From Bacillota bacterium (lineage in GTDB: Bacteria; Bacillota; Sulfobacillia; JAJZYS01; JAJYTV01): 55,960 bases of DNA. The notes beneath the pieces are model-generated. The model ran no database searches, was not told the origin of the DNA, and worked only from the letters and a program-made list of their open reading frames with translations. Below, in pieces: positions 25,599-32,740 of the stretch. The stretch lies in the NCBI GenBank assembly GCA_021793315.1, contig JAJYSZ010000009.1:1-55960 (forward strand), in the 5' to 3' direction. The translations under genes and the position numbers were made by a program. Position 1 is the stretch's first letter, and each line of letters opens with the position of its first letter.

Positions 25599-26868
25599 CC
25601 AGGGGTTCAGGAGCCTGGGGCGCCGCCTGCTGCTCGCCATGGTGGCCCTGGTCGGGGCATCGCTCCTGCTGGTCGACATCGGCGCGGTGTACTTCCTGCA
25701 CAGCGTGCTCCAGCAGAACTTGGAGGGTCAGCTGGAGACGTCGGTCCAAACGGAAGCCCGCCTCTACCTGCACAGTGGCGCCGTGCGCGATCGGCGCGCC
25801 CTGGGCGAGTCCCTCGCGATCTACGACGGCAACGGCCAGCGCATCGCCACCATCGGCTCGACGCCGCTTACGGCGCCCCCGCCCGGCCTCAGCCAGGCGG
25901 GGGCGGAACTGCGCGACGTCCTTATCGTGCCGGGGGGCTTCTTTCTCGATCAGGTCAGCACGCAGACCGTCAGCAGGCCGGTCGGGATCCTGGAGGAGGT
26001 GCTCGCGCTCGTCACCCTGGCTGCGGTGCTGCTTGCCGCACTGGTCGCCGTGGGCATCGCGCGCGGCCTGACGGCACCACTGTCCGCCCTCTCGGCCGAG
26101 GCCGCCCGGATCAGCGAGACGGGCGACCTCGAAACGCACCTGCCGAAGGATCACGGCGTCAGGGAGATCCGCTCGCTTGCCGAGGCGCTGCAGCAGATGC
26201 TGCGCAGGCTCAGCCAGATGTTCGGCGCCTTGGAGGCGTCCGAGCAGCGCGAGCGCGCCCTGCGCGAGATGACCTTGCACGATCTGCGCACGCCGCTTTC
26301 CACCGTCCTCGGCACCCTGGAGCTCCTCGCGAGCGGCAGGCTCAAGCAGAACGAGGCCAAAGAAGCCGCAGGGCTTGCCCAGCGCGAGGCATCCCGTCTG
26401 GCGCTGCGCATCCGCGACCTCGACACCCAGGAGGGCGAGCCGCTCTGCGACCTCTCGACGGCGGTGCGTCAGACGGCACGGGGGCACATGGTGACCGAAG
26501 GGCCAGAAGACGCCTGGGCAACGGCGCCCGCCGCGGAAGTGCGCCAGGTGCTCGGCCTTCTGGTCGACAATGCGGAGCGGCACAACCCTCCCGGCACCGA
26601 GATCGACCTCGGATGGCGGCGTGAAGACGGGCAGGTAGTGGCCTGGGTGCGGGACCAGGGCGTCGGGATGGCGCCGGAGGTGGCGGAGCACGCCTTCGAC
26701 CGCTTCTACAGTGGCGATCGGCAGGGCGGTCTTGGCCTGGGCCTTGCACTGGCGCGCGTCCTCGTAGCGTCTCGCGGCGGATCGGTCGATCTGGAGACCG
26801 AGCAGGGCAAGGGCACGACGGCGTGGGTTCGTTGGCCGCTCGGGGCTCCGCCGGCCGCCTCGGTCTAG
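25579..26868 (+). CDS. Sensor histidine kinase (divergent system)
   Basis: A 429-residue kinase: helix 1 at about residues 14-38, a short extracytoplasmic segment of about 90 residues, helix 2 at about 138-160, then HAMP ('RGLTAPLSALSAEAARISET'), HisKA with 'REMTLHDLRTPLSTVLGTLE' (the His is in LHDLRTP rather than the common SHELRTP), N box 'LVDNAERHN', G1 'DQGVGM', F box 'AFDRFYS' and G2 'GGLGLGLALA'. The short sensor loop suggests a membrane-proximal or intramembrane signal. It is the last gene of the rightward pair and ends 37 bases before a strong hairpin. Confidence 0.92.
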   Translation: MSMETDSQGFRSLGRRLLLAMVALVGASLLLVDIGAVYFLHSVLQQNLEGQLETSVQTEARLYLHSGAVRDRRALGESLAIYDGNGQRIATIGSTPLTAPPPGLSQAGAELRDVLIVPGGFFLDQVSTQTVSRPVGILEEVLALVTLAAVLLAALVAVGIARGLTAPLSALSAEAARISETGDLETHLPKDHGVREIRSLAEALQQMLRRLSQMFGALEASEQRERALREMTLHDLRTPLSTVLGTLELLASGRLKQNEAKEAAGLAQREASRLALRIRDLDTQEGEPLCDLSTAVRQTARGHMVTEGPEDAWATAPAAEVRQVLGLLVDNAERHNPPGTEIDLGWRREDGQVVAWVRDQGVGMAPEVAEHAFDRFYSGDRQGGLGLGLALARVLVASRGGSVDLETEQGKGTTAWVRWPLGAPPAASV

Positions 26869-26904
26869 TCCCAGGACCTGCGCGGAACCTGCGGACCCGC
26901 AAGG

Positions 26905-26937
26905 GACGGCCCCGTGGTGCACAACCACGGGGCCGTC
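26905..26937. terminator. Bidirectional hairpin between kinase and G1 peptidase
   Basis: A perfect 14-bp stem, GACGGCCCCGTGGT and its complement, closes over five bases between two convergent genes. The T-run is poor on both sides (ATATCTCTGCTTT on the plus strand), so it may act in both directions by stem strength. Confidence 0.7.
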
Positions 26938-26954
26938 ATATCTCTGCTTTGCCG

Positions 26955-27974
26955 TTACCAGCCCCAGGATCCACGGAATCCGAAGCCGCCACCGCCGAAG
27001 CCGCCACCGCCGTAGCCGCCGTAGCCGCCACCGCCGTAGCCGCCGTAGCCGCCGTAGCCGCCACCGCCGTAGCCGTAACCGCCACCGCCGTAGCCGCCGT
27101 AGCCGCCGTAGCCGTAACCGCCACCGCCGTAGCCGTACGGGTATGAGCCGCCGCTGGGCGACTGCGCTGTCTGCTCCGACTCTGTCACCGTGAAGGTCTC
27201 CCCGCCGGCGCCGATCGCGCCCGGCTGCGCCTGCAGTCCGTCCATGCCGTCGAGTACGACGGGGGCCGGCGTTCCGGCGGTCGCCAAGCTTACGGCGTTA
27301 CCTGATGGTGTTGTGACGGTTGCGTCCTGGAAGGTGACGGGTGAGAACGTGGCCAGCGGTTCGATGCGCCCGCGGCCGGTGCTCGGAGCCTCGGCGATCC
27401 ACTCGGCCGACTGCTCCACGCTTTGCGCGTCCGCGGCGCTGAGAGTCACCGTCTGCGAGGCAAGCGTCGTGGATCCCGTGCGCACCGTGAGCGTCCAGCG
27501 ATCCGGACCGGCCGGCGAGACGCTGGCGGTCACCTCGGCGCCCGCAGCCACTGTCTTTCCCGGCTTTGCAGATGCGGGCAGGCTTTCCGTAAAGGCTGTG
27601 GCCACGGGCTGCCCGTCCGACCACTGCTGGAGCACGCCGCACTGCAGAAGTGCCTGGCTCTGCCCAGTGCCGCCGATCCCCACCCATTCGGCGACGACGC
27701 CGTCCTGGGCCTGGGTCAGGGTTGGTACCTGCCAGGATGCCGAGACGCCCGCATACGGACCCGAACTGTCGACATAGCCGGACCAGTTGGAGGACACGCT
27801 TGCCGAGGCCACTGCGTAGTCGCCTGGCTTGACCTTCGAGGAGGCTACGGCATTCCCGCTGCCGGAGGCAACGCCGCCGATGGCGCTGTGCGGCGGTGAG
27901 GACGGTGCCGTCGTCCCTGGCCAGATGAGCAGCGCGACGCCGGCAAGCCCCAGGATTGCTAGTTTCACGCGCAT
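26955..27974 (-). CDS. Exported G1-family (eqolisin, glutamic) peptidase with Gly/Tyr-rich tail
   Basis: A 339-residue exported protein. Signal peptide 'MRVKLAILGLAGVALLIWPG'. The domain matches peptidase family G1/A4: 'VSSNWSGYVDSSGPYAGVSA', 'VVAEWVGIGG', 'ALLQCG' (Gln equivalent to catalytic Gln53 of scytalidoglutamic peptidase, ILQTG) and 'SAEWIAEAPS' (Glu equivalent to catalytic Glu136). G1 peptidases are acid-active endopeptidases, so the enzyme should work outside an acid-living cell. The last 60 residues are an unusual Gly/Tyr repeat (GGYGGYGGGG units) ending 'FRGSWGW', which may mediate surface attachment or assembly. Its codons form the short DNA repeats at 26975-27140. Confidence 0.85.
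   Translation of the reverse strand: MRVKLAILGLAGVALLIWPGTTAPSSPPHSAIGGVASGSGNAVASSKVKPGDYAVASASVSSNWSGYVDSSGPYAGVSASWQVPTLTQAQDGVVAEWVGIGGTGQSQALLQCGVLQQWSDGQPVATAFTESLPASAKPGKTVAAGAEVTASVSPAGPDRWTLTVRTGSTTLASQTVTLSAADAQSVEQSAEWIAEAPSTGRGRIEPLATFSPVTFQDATVTTPSGNAVSLATAGTPAPVVLDGMDGLQAQPGAIGAGGETFTVTESEQTAQSPSGGSYPYGYGGGGYGYGGYGGYGGGGYGYGGGGYGGYGGYGGGGYGGYGGGGFGGGGFGFRGSWGW
26975..27140. repeat. Low-complexity CCGCCGTAGCCGCC-type tandem repeats
   Basis: Irregular 9-, 12- and 15-base units made of CCGCCGTAG, CCGCCACCG and CCGTAACCG encode the Gly/Tyr tail of the peptidase on the minus strand. All units are multiples of three, so length changes would keep the frame. Confidence 0.9.
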
Positions 27975-28162
27975 CGGCCCCCTTTGCGATCATGTGGTTC
28001 CGATCGCAGCATAGGCGCCCATCACTAGAGCGGCCTTAAAACGCTGCAAGATCTTTGCCAGAGCAGAATCTGCCAGACTGACCATCGGGCCGCGAGCACT
28101 CGTAAGCATGCGCAACTGCGCACATTTTCTCCCAGGATTCCGCAATGCCCGCCTCAAAGTCG

Positions 28163-28195
28163 GCGGGCGCCGTCCTCGGCAAGGACGGCGCCCGC
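28163..28195 (-). terminator. Hairpin after the CocE/S15 hydrolase gene
   Basis: A perfect 13-bp stem, GCGGGCGCCGTCC and its complement, with a 7-base loop lies 12 bases beyond the stop. The T-run is short in both directions. Confidence 0.75.
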
Positions 28196-28206
28196 TCTTC
28201 AGAGCC

Positions 28207-29985
28207 TCAGCTCGGCACGTGGGGCAATGCGATCCAGCTTGGGTGCTCCGCGTCGTGGTGGACTTTCTGCTCCGCCGGGCGGGCCGTCTGGGCTGTGAGG
28301 AATTCGTCGGCTCCCGTGTTGAGGTTTCGATCCCAGCGCGGGAACGAGCTGCTCGTCACCTCGAGCCGCAGGCGATGGCCGGGAAGGAACGTGATGCCCG
28401 TGGCCCAGAGATCGATCGTCACCGGGGCGATCTCGCCCGGCCTCAGCAGCTCGGGCGCCTGGGGCCTGATCTCGCCCGGGACGCTGTACGTCCGGCGCCA
28501 GCGGGCACGGACGATGCCGTCGGTGAGGCAGATCGCCCGGCCGTCCGGGTACACGTCGACGAGCCGGGCGACGAAATCCGTATCCGGCGCCGAGGAGGAG
28601 ACCTGGAGCGTGGCAGAGACGGGACCGATCACGGTGTAGGGCTTCGCAAAGGGATCGCTCGTGTAGCAGAGCACATCCTGGCGTGCCTCGTTCGGCCCTT
28701 GATCCCGCGCGCCCGGGCGGTAGCTCGCGGGCATCAGCAGGCTGCCGCCGATCGTGGGCACCGGGTCGAGGGGATCGTAGACGTAGCGGTCCGCGGCTGC
28801 CTGGTCAGGCGGGCTGAGCTGCAGCCGGCCGTCGCCCGCCGAGGTATTGGCCTGCCCGCCGCTGGCAAGGTACCAGCGGTCCTCCGCGGCCTCCGCCACC
28901 GGCCAGGTGGGGAAGTAGCGCCAGCGGTTCTCGCCCATCACGAAGACCTCGACGGACGGCATCTCGGGCCAGAGTACGGGCCGCCCCAAGGCGCGGTCGA
29001 AAAAGCGCAGGTGCACCTCGGTCAGGTCGCCCTGGTAGCCCAGCAGCAGACCGGAACCCGCCATGCCGAACTCGATCTCCCCCGTGAAACTCGCGAAGTT
29101 GCCGTGCGTCCAGGGGCCGATCATCAGGCGCGGCTTCTGCGTGCCCCGGGCTTCGGCCAGGCGAAGCATCGCGCCGTACTGGCGCAAGGTTTCGCCTAGG
29201 AAGATGTCGTACCAGCCGGCCACGTGGAACGTCGGGACCTGGACCTTGTCGTAGCGGTCATCGAGGTTGAGATCCCGCCAGCCCGGGTCGTCCGGCGGCA
29301 GGGCAGCGTACTGCCTGAGTGGCGCAAGCAGACCCTCCTCATCAGGGATCGCCGCGGGCGGCAGCGTGGCATAGAGCGAGGGCAAGGCATCGATGGCGCC
29401 GATCAGGGCCGGCAGCCTGGTCAGGAGGTCGAGAGGTTTGCCCGCGTAGCGCCGCATCACCTCACCGGGTGCCAGGGCCCCGAGGTACCAGTCGAGGCCC
29501 ATGCCCAGCTCATGGGCACCGCCCCGATAGACGCTGCCGTTGAGATGGTTGCCCCAGGTGATGGCGGGGGCCAGCGCGGCAAGGCCGGGGGGTTGGCCTA
29601 CAGCCGCCTGCCACTGCGTCATGCCGAAGTACGAGCCGCCGAACATCGCGACGCGGCCGTCGCTGCCCGCCAGGTTGGCCGCCCAGACGACGGTGTCGTA
29701 GCCGTCCTCGAACTCGTGCAGGAACGGCAGCCACTCGCCCTCGGAGCGGTAGCGCCCGCGCACGTCCTGGATCACCACGATGTAGCCGCGTTCCACCGCC
29801 CGCAGCGGGTCGACGCCAAGCATGCCGGAAGCGACATCCTTGCCGTATGGCGTGCGGGTCAGGAGCACCGGGAAAGGGCCCTCCCCGGCCGGCCGGAAGA
29901 CGTTCGCGCGCAGGACGGTTCCGTCCCGCATCGGCACGGGCACGTGCTGGCTGACGAGCATCTCGTGCACCACTTCATCCGCCAT
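28207..29985 (-). CDS. CocE/NonD-family hydrolase (X-Pro dipeptidyl-peptidase S15 type)
   Basis: A 592-residue alpha/beta hydrolase. The N-terminus 'VPMRDGTVLRANVFRP' and 'FPVLLTRTPYGKD' begin the fold; the nucleophile Ser is in 'VAMFGGSYFGMTQWQAA' (G-G-S-Y-F-G, about residue 118). The acid is probably Asp in 'AGWYDIFLGETLRQY', and the His is in 'GPWTHGNF'. The C-terminal 220 residues form the jelly-roll ('FVARLVDVYPDGRAICLTDG', 'PGHRLRLEVTSSSFPRWDRN') of PF08530. Family members hydrolyse acyl esters, cephalosporin esters or X-Pro peptides. No signal peptide is seen, so it is cytoplasmic. It stands alone between two hairpins. Confidence 0.9.
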   Translation of the reverse strand: MADEVVHEMLVSQHVPVPMRDGTVLRANVFRPAGEGPFPVLLTRTPYGKDVASGMLGVDPLRAVERGYIVVIQDVRGRYRSEGEWLPFLHEFEDGYDTVVWAANLAGSDGRVAMFGGSYFGMTQWQAAVGQPPGLAALAPAITWGNHLNGSVYRGGAHELGMGLDWYLGALAPGEVMRRYAGKPLDLLTRLPALIGAIDALPSLYATLPPAAIPDEEGLLAPLRQYAALPPDDPGWRDLNLDDRYDKVQVPTFHVAGWYDIFLGETLRQYGAMLRLAEARGTQKPRLMIGPWTHGNFASFTGEIEFGMAGSGLLLGYQGDLTEVHLRFFDRALGRPVLWPEMPSVEVFVMGENRWRYFPTWPVAEAAEDRWYLASGGQANTSAGDGRLQLSPPDQAAADRYVYDPLDPVPTIGGSLLMPASYRPGARDQGPNEARQDVLCYTSDPFAKPYTVIGPVSATLQVSSSAPDTDFVARLVDVYPDGRAICLTDGIVRARWRRTYSVPGEIRPQAPELLRPGEIAPVTIDLWATGITFLPGHRLRLEVTSSSFPRWDRNLNTGADEFLTAQTARPAEQKVHHDAEHPSWIALPHVPS

Positions 29986-30148
29986 GGGTCTTCACCTTCC
30001 GCCTGGGTTCTGGATGCGCGCCAGGGGACCATGCTCCGGCCGCCCATCCGCCTTTGGCCTTCGCCGCGACCGCATGGTTCCCTGCCGGAACATGGAAGCG
30101 GTACGGGCCCTGAGAGGGCTCGGGCAGGCGGCGGGAAGGGGGGACAAG

Positions 30149-30179
30149 AGCGGCGGGACGCGATCCGCGTCCCGCCGCT
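30149..30179 (-). terminator. Terminator hairpin of the XRE regulator gene
   Basis: A perfect 13-bp stem, AGCGGCGGGACGC and its complement, closes over GATCC about 30 bases beyond the stop and isolates the regulator from the hydrolase. Confidence 0.75.
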
Positions 30180-30212
30180 TGCACCCTGTTGCGGAATCCG
30201 TGCGTCATCCCG

Positions 30213-30584
30213 TCACGCGGGGTCCCGCGGTGGATCGTCTGGAGAGCCGCCTTCCTGCAGGCGCCAGGAACTGCGCAGGATGCGCAGCATCTCCCGCGCC
30301 AGGGCCTGCTGGTCCGTGGTCGCGTCGCGCAGCGCAAGCAACATATCGTCGCGCAGGTCCTCCGTCGGTTCGACGTCGAGGCGGAAGAGTCTGGCCACGT
30401 CCGTATCGAGAGCATCGGCCAGGCGGAAGAGCAGAGGCACACTCGGCCAGCGCTCCCCGCGTTCGACGCGCGCCAGGTGGGCTTGGTCCGTTTCTGCCAG
30501 CTCCGCGAGCCTGGACTGCGTGAAATGGCGTTCCAGCCGGAGCTGCCGGATGCGGCCGCCAAGCTGTCGGCGCCGGTTTTGCAC
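30213..30584 (-). CDS. XRE-family helix-turn-helix regulator
   Basis: A 123-residue protein. Residues 11-65 form a Cro/C1 helix-turn-helix: 'IRQLRLERHFTQSRLAELAE' with 'TDQAHLARVERGERWPS' as the recognition part. The C-terminal helical segment 'EDLRDDMLLALRDATTDQQA' may mediate dimerisation. GTG 30584 is supported by GGGAGG seven bases upstream. It is divergent from a small gene at 30709, and an inverted repeat between them is a candidate operator, so autoregulation and control of the small gene are likely. Confidence 0.88.
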   Translation of the reverse strand: MQNRRRQLGGRIRQLRLERHFTQSRLAELAETDQAHLARVERGERWPSVPLLFRLADALDTDVARLFRLDVEPTEDLRDDMLLALRDATTDQQALAREMLRILRSSWRLQEGGSPDDPPRDPA

Positions 30585-30655
30585 GTCTCGGCCTCCCTGC
30601 GACCATCATTTCTGACTGGCAGGCCAGCAGGAAGGACGCGTAAGTCATGGAACAA

Positions 30656-30692
30656 ATGCCTGTATGGCATGAGAGCAATGCATCACAGGCAT
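30656..30692. promoter_or_regulatory. Inverted repeat ATGCCTGT...ACAGGCAT, candidate XRE operator
   Basis: Perfect 8-bp arms at 30656-30663 and 30685-30692, 21 bases apart (about three helical turns between centres). The spacer repeats ATGGCAT and ATGCAT. It sits between the divergent regulator and the small gene. Confidence 0.5.
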
Positions 30693-30708
30693 GGAATGAG
30701 GTGGTCCT

Positions 30709-30972
30709 TTGCAGGACCTGGAGCAGGGCTCGCTGGACAGTGACGCCCGAAACCAGCTTGCCGGGATGGCGGTCATGCTGACGATCACCCAGCAGTACCT
30801 GCCAGACGCGATCCTGGTGGACCTCGTGCAGCGGCTGGGCGGCCCCACGGCCTATGTGGGCGCCGTGCTGTCGATCGCATTCGATGGGCCGGAATTCCCG
30901 ATGCGCGAGGAACTCGTGGCAGCGGCGCAGGATCTCTTGCGCCGCATGCGGCGCCTGGCCACGCCCGACTGA
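30709..30972 (+). CDS. Small helical protein of unknown function
   Basis: An 87-residue protein, mostly helical: 'LAGMAVMLTITQQYLPDAIL' followed by 'VDLVQRLGGPTAYVGAVLSI' and a basic end 'DLLRRMRRLA'. TTG 30709 is preceded by GAGGTGG at 5-6 bases, a good site. No family is recognised. It is divergent from the XRE regulator with the candidate operator between them, and its stop lies only six bases from the convergent diguanylate cyclase stop. The regulator may control it. Confidence 0.6.
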   Translation: MQDLEQGSLDSDARNQLAGMAVMLTITQQYLPDAILVDLVQRLGGPTAYVGAVLSIAFDGPEFPMREELVAAAQDLLRRMRRLATPD

Positions 30973-30977
30973 CGCCC

Positions 30978-31997
30978 TCAGCAGGCGGACACCTCGTTGC
31001 GCATGCGCTTGGACTGGTACAGGCAGGCGTCGACGCGCCGCAGGAGATCGACCGTGCGCGTGTGCGGCAGTGCTTCGACGATGCCGATCGACACGGTGAG
31101 GGACACGGTCTCGGAGGAGTCGGGCACGCGGATCGGCTGGCGCGCCACCGACTCGCGCAGCCTCTCGGCGATGGGCAGGGCCTGGACCATCCGCACGCCT
31201 TCGAAGACGATCAGGAGCTCGTCGCCACCGAAGCGGCCGAGGAGGTCCCCTGCCCGCAGCTCGGACTGGATCCTGTGGACGTACTGCTGCAGCACGGCAT
31301 CCCCGGCCACGTGCCCCACCGTGTCGTTGACCGACTTGAAGTGGTCGAGGTCGACGAGGCCGACGCAGAACGTCTTGCCCTGCTCGAGCAGGCGCTCGAT
31401 GTGGAAGAGGGCGTAGGCGCGCGTGAATGCCCCTGTCAGTGGGTCGCGCAGGTGCTCGATGCGGTCGTCGTGGATCTGGGTGCCCCAGAGCGTGAGACTG
31501 ATGCCGAGCAGCGCGAGAACGGCGACCAGGAACGGGTCGGAGGGGTCCATGATGGACGCCGCCGTGGCGTAAAGCGCTGTGCTCACGAGCCCCGGATAGG
31601 TCCCAAGCCTGAGGGCGGCGCTCGCGGCGCCGAGCAGGAGGATCGGGAAGATGGGACTCCGGCCACCTCCGGTGACGGCGCTGAGCGTCACCGAGAAGAC
31701 GAAGTCGAGCAGCGCGGAGCCGTAGGGAAACCGGGCCACGAGACCCGGGCGCAGGCGCAGGACGAGGAAATCCAGCACGGCATACAGGAAGAGTCCGACG
31801 AGCACGAACGGCACGAGTCCGTTCGCAGGACGGAGCGCGTCAGGTCGCAGGAGGGGCCAGAGCACCAGAAAGGCCAGGATCGCGGCGATGCGCAGAGGAG
31901 ACGCCAGGCGTTCCGCCTGCAGCTGAAGATGCCAGCGCCACTCGTCACGGCCTGGGAAACGCGTTCGTCTACCCCCGGACCAGAGGCGTCCTCTCAC
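30978..31997 (-). CDS. Membrane diguanylate cyclase (GGDEF)
   Basis: A 339-residue protein with about six N-terminal hydrophobic helices (residues 35-165) and a C-terminal GGDEF domain. 'LRDPLTGAFTRAYAL' opens the domain, 'LVDLDHFKSVNDTVGHVAGD' holds metal and GTP contacts, and the active site is 'GRFGGDELLIVFEG' (GGDEL). No RxxD inhibitory site is evident just upstream. It should make c-di-GMP in response to a membrane signal. GTG 31997 overlaps the stop of the degenerate EAL gene by 4 bases, so the two are translationally coupled and likely work together. Confidence 0.92.
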   Translation of the reverse strand: MRGRLWSGGRRTRFPGRDEWRWHLQLQAERLASPLRIAAILAFLVLWPLLRPDALRPANGLVPFVLVGLFLYAVLDFLVLRLRPGLVARFPYGSALLDFVFSVTLSAVTGGGRSPIFPILLLGAASAALRLGTYPGLVSTALYATAASIMDPSDPFLVAVLALLGISLTLWGTQIHDDRIEHLRDPLTGAFTRAYALFHIERLLEQGKTFCVGLVDLDHFKSVNDTVGHVAGDAVLQQYVHRIQSELRAGDLLGRFGGDELLIVFEGVRMVQALPIAERLRESVARQPIRVPDSSETVSLTVSIGIVEALPHTRTVDLLRRVDACLYQSKRMRNEVSAC

Positions 31998-32680
31998 CGC
32001 GACCTCTCGGACGGCCAGCTCAGGCCGATGCGCGCCGGCGTCCAGGCGTCCGCCGGGGCGGGCCGGCCGACGTGGCCTCCCGCGACGAGGTCGCAGCCTT
32101 GCCGCTGCAGGTCATCAAGCTGGCCAGGCTCGGTGACGCCGTCGCAGAGCAGGAGGGCCCCGGCGGCATGGACGCTGCCCGCGAAGGCCTCAACGTCCGC
32201 CTGATTCCACTGCGGGGCGCCTAGACGGACGACGTCCGGCCGGATCTCGGCAAGCACCCGGATGAGGGACGGCAGATCCCGCCCCGAGACCGCGATCGCG
32301 ACCCCCTCGCGGCGCAGCGCGCCCAGCGTGTGCCGGTAGGCTGCCGGCTCGTCGGATGACAGATGGACGTCGGCGACGATCGCCTGACTGCGGCGCAGCA
32401 GGGTGTCCTGGGGGAGCTGGCAGGAAAAGTCCTCCGCGGGATCGAGCCGCACGACAAGGCTTCCGGGAAGCTCCCAGCTGGCCCTGAGAGCCGAGAGCAG
32501 CGAAAGCTCAGCGAGCTCGGCCAGATCGCCGGTCTCCCGGGCGATGGCGGCCGCCTCATGCCAGGCCGTGCCGTTCATCAAGCGCGGGATGGCGTCGAAG
32601 CCGAACAGGGCGCCGCCTTGGGCACGCCAGACGGGCGCGAAGACATGCCCGAGCCGACGGCTGGCAAGGGTTGTGCGCAC
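31994..32680 (-). CDS. Degenerate EAL-domain protein
   Basis: A 228-residue protein that follows an EAL domain from start to end but lacks its active site. The EAL motif position reads 'GFDAIPR' instead of EALLR; the region of DDFGTG reads 'AIAVSGRDLPS'; the later block is 'LLLCDGVTEPGQLDDLQRQG' in place of AEGVET, then 'CDLVAGGHVGRP' for the final QGY...P. With metal-binding Glu and Asp residues missing it cannot hydrolyse c-di-GMP and may instead bind it or act on the cyclase encoded by the overlapping next gene. GTG 32680 has only a weak ribosome site. Confidence 0.75.
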   Translation of the reverse strand: MRTTLASRRLGHVFAPVWRAQGGALFGFDAIPRLMNGTAWHEAAAIARETGDLAELAELSLLSALRASWELPGSLVVRLDPAEDFSCQLPQDTLLRRSQAIVADVHLSSDEPAAYRHTLGALRREGVAIAVSGRDLPSLIRVLAEIRPDVVRLGAPQWNQADVEAFAGSVHAAGALLLCDGVTEPGQLDDLQRQGCDLVAGGHVGRPAPADAWTPARIGLSWPSERSR

Positions 32681-32740
32681 GCTCAGGCGCGCAGAGGCAG
32701 AGGTCAGAGCAGGTCACCTCACACAGCACACTTTACTGCA

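Noticed and set aside
26975..27140. CRISPR-like tandem array
   Set aside because: Repeats are 9-15 bases, contiguous, without spacers, and in frame with the peptidase tail.
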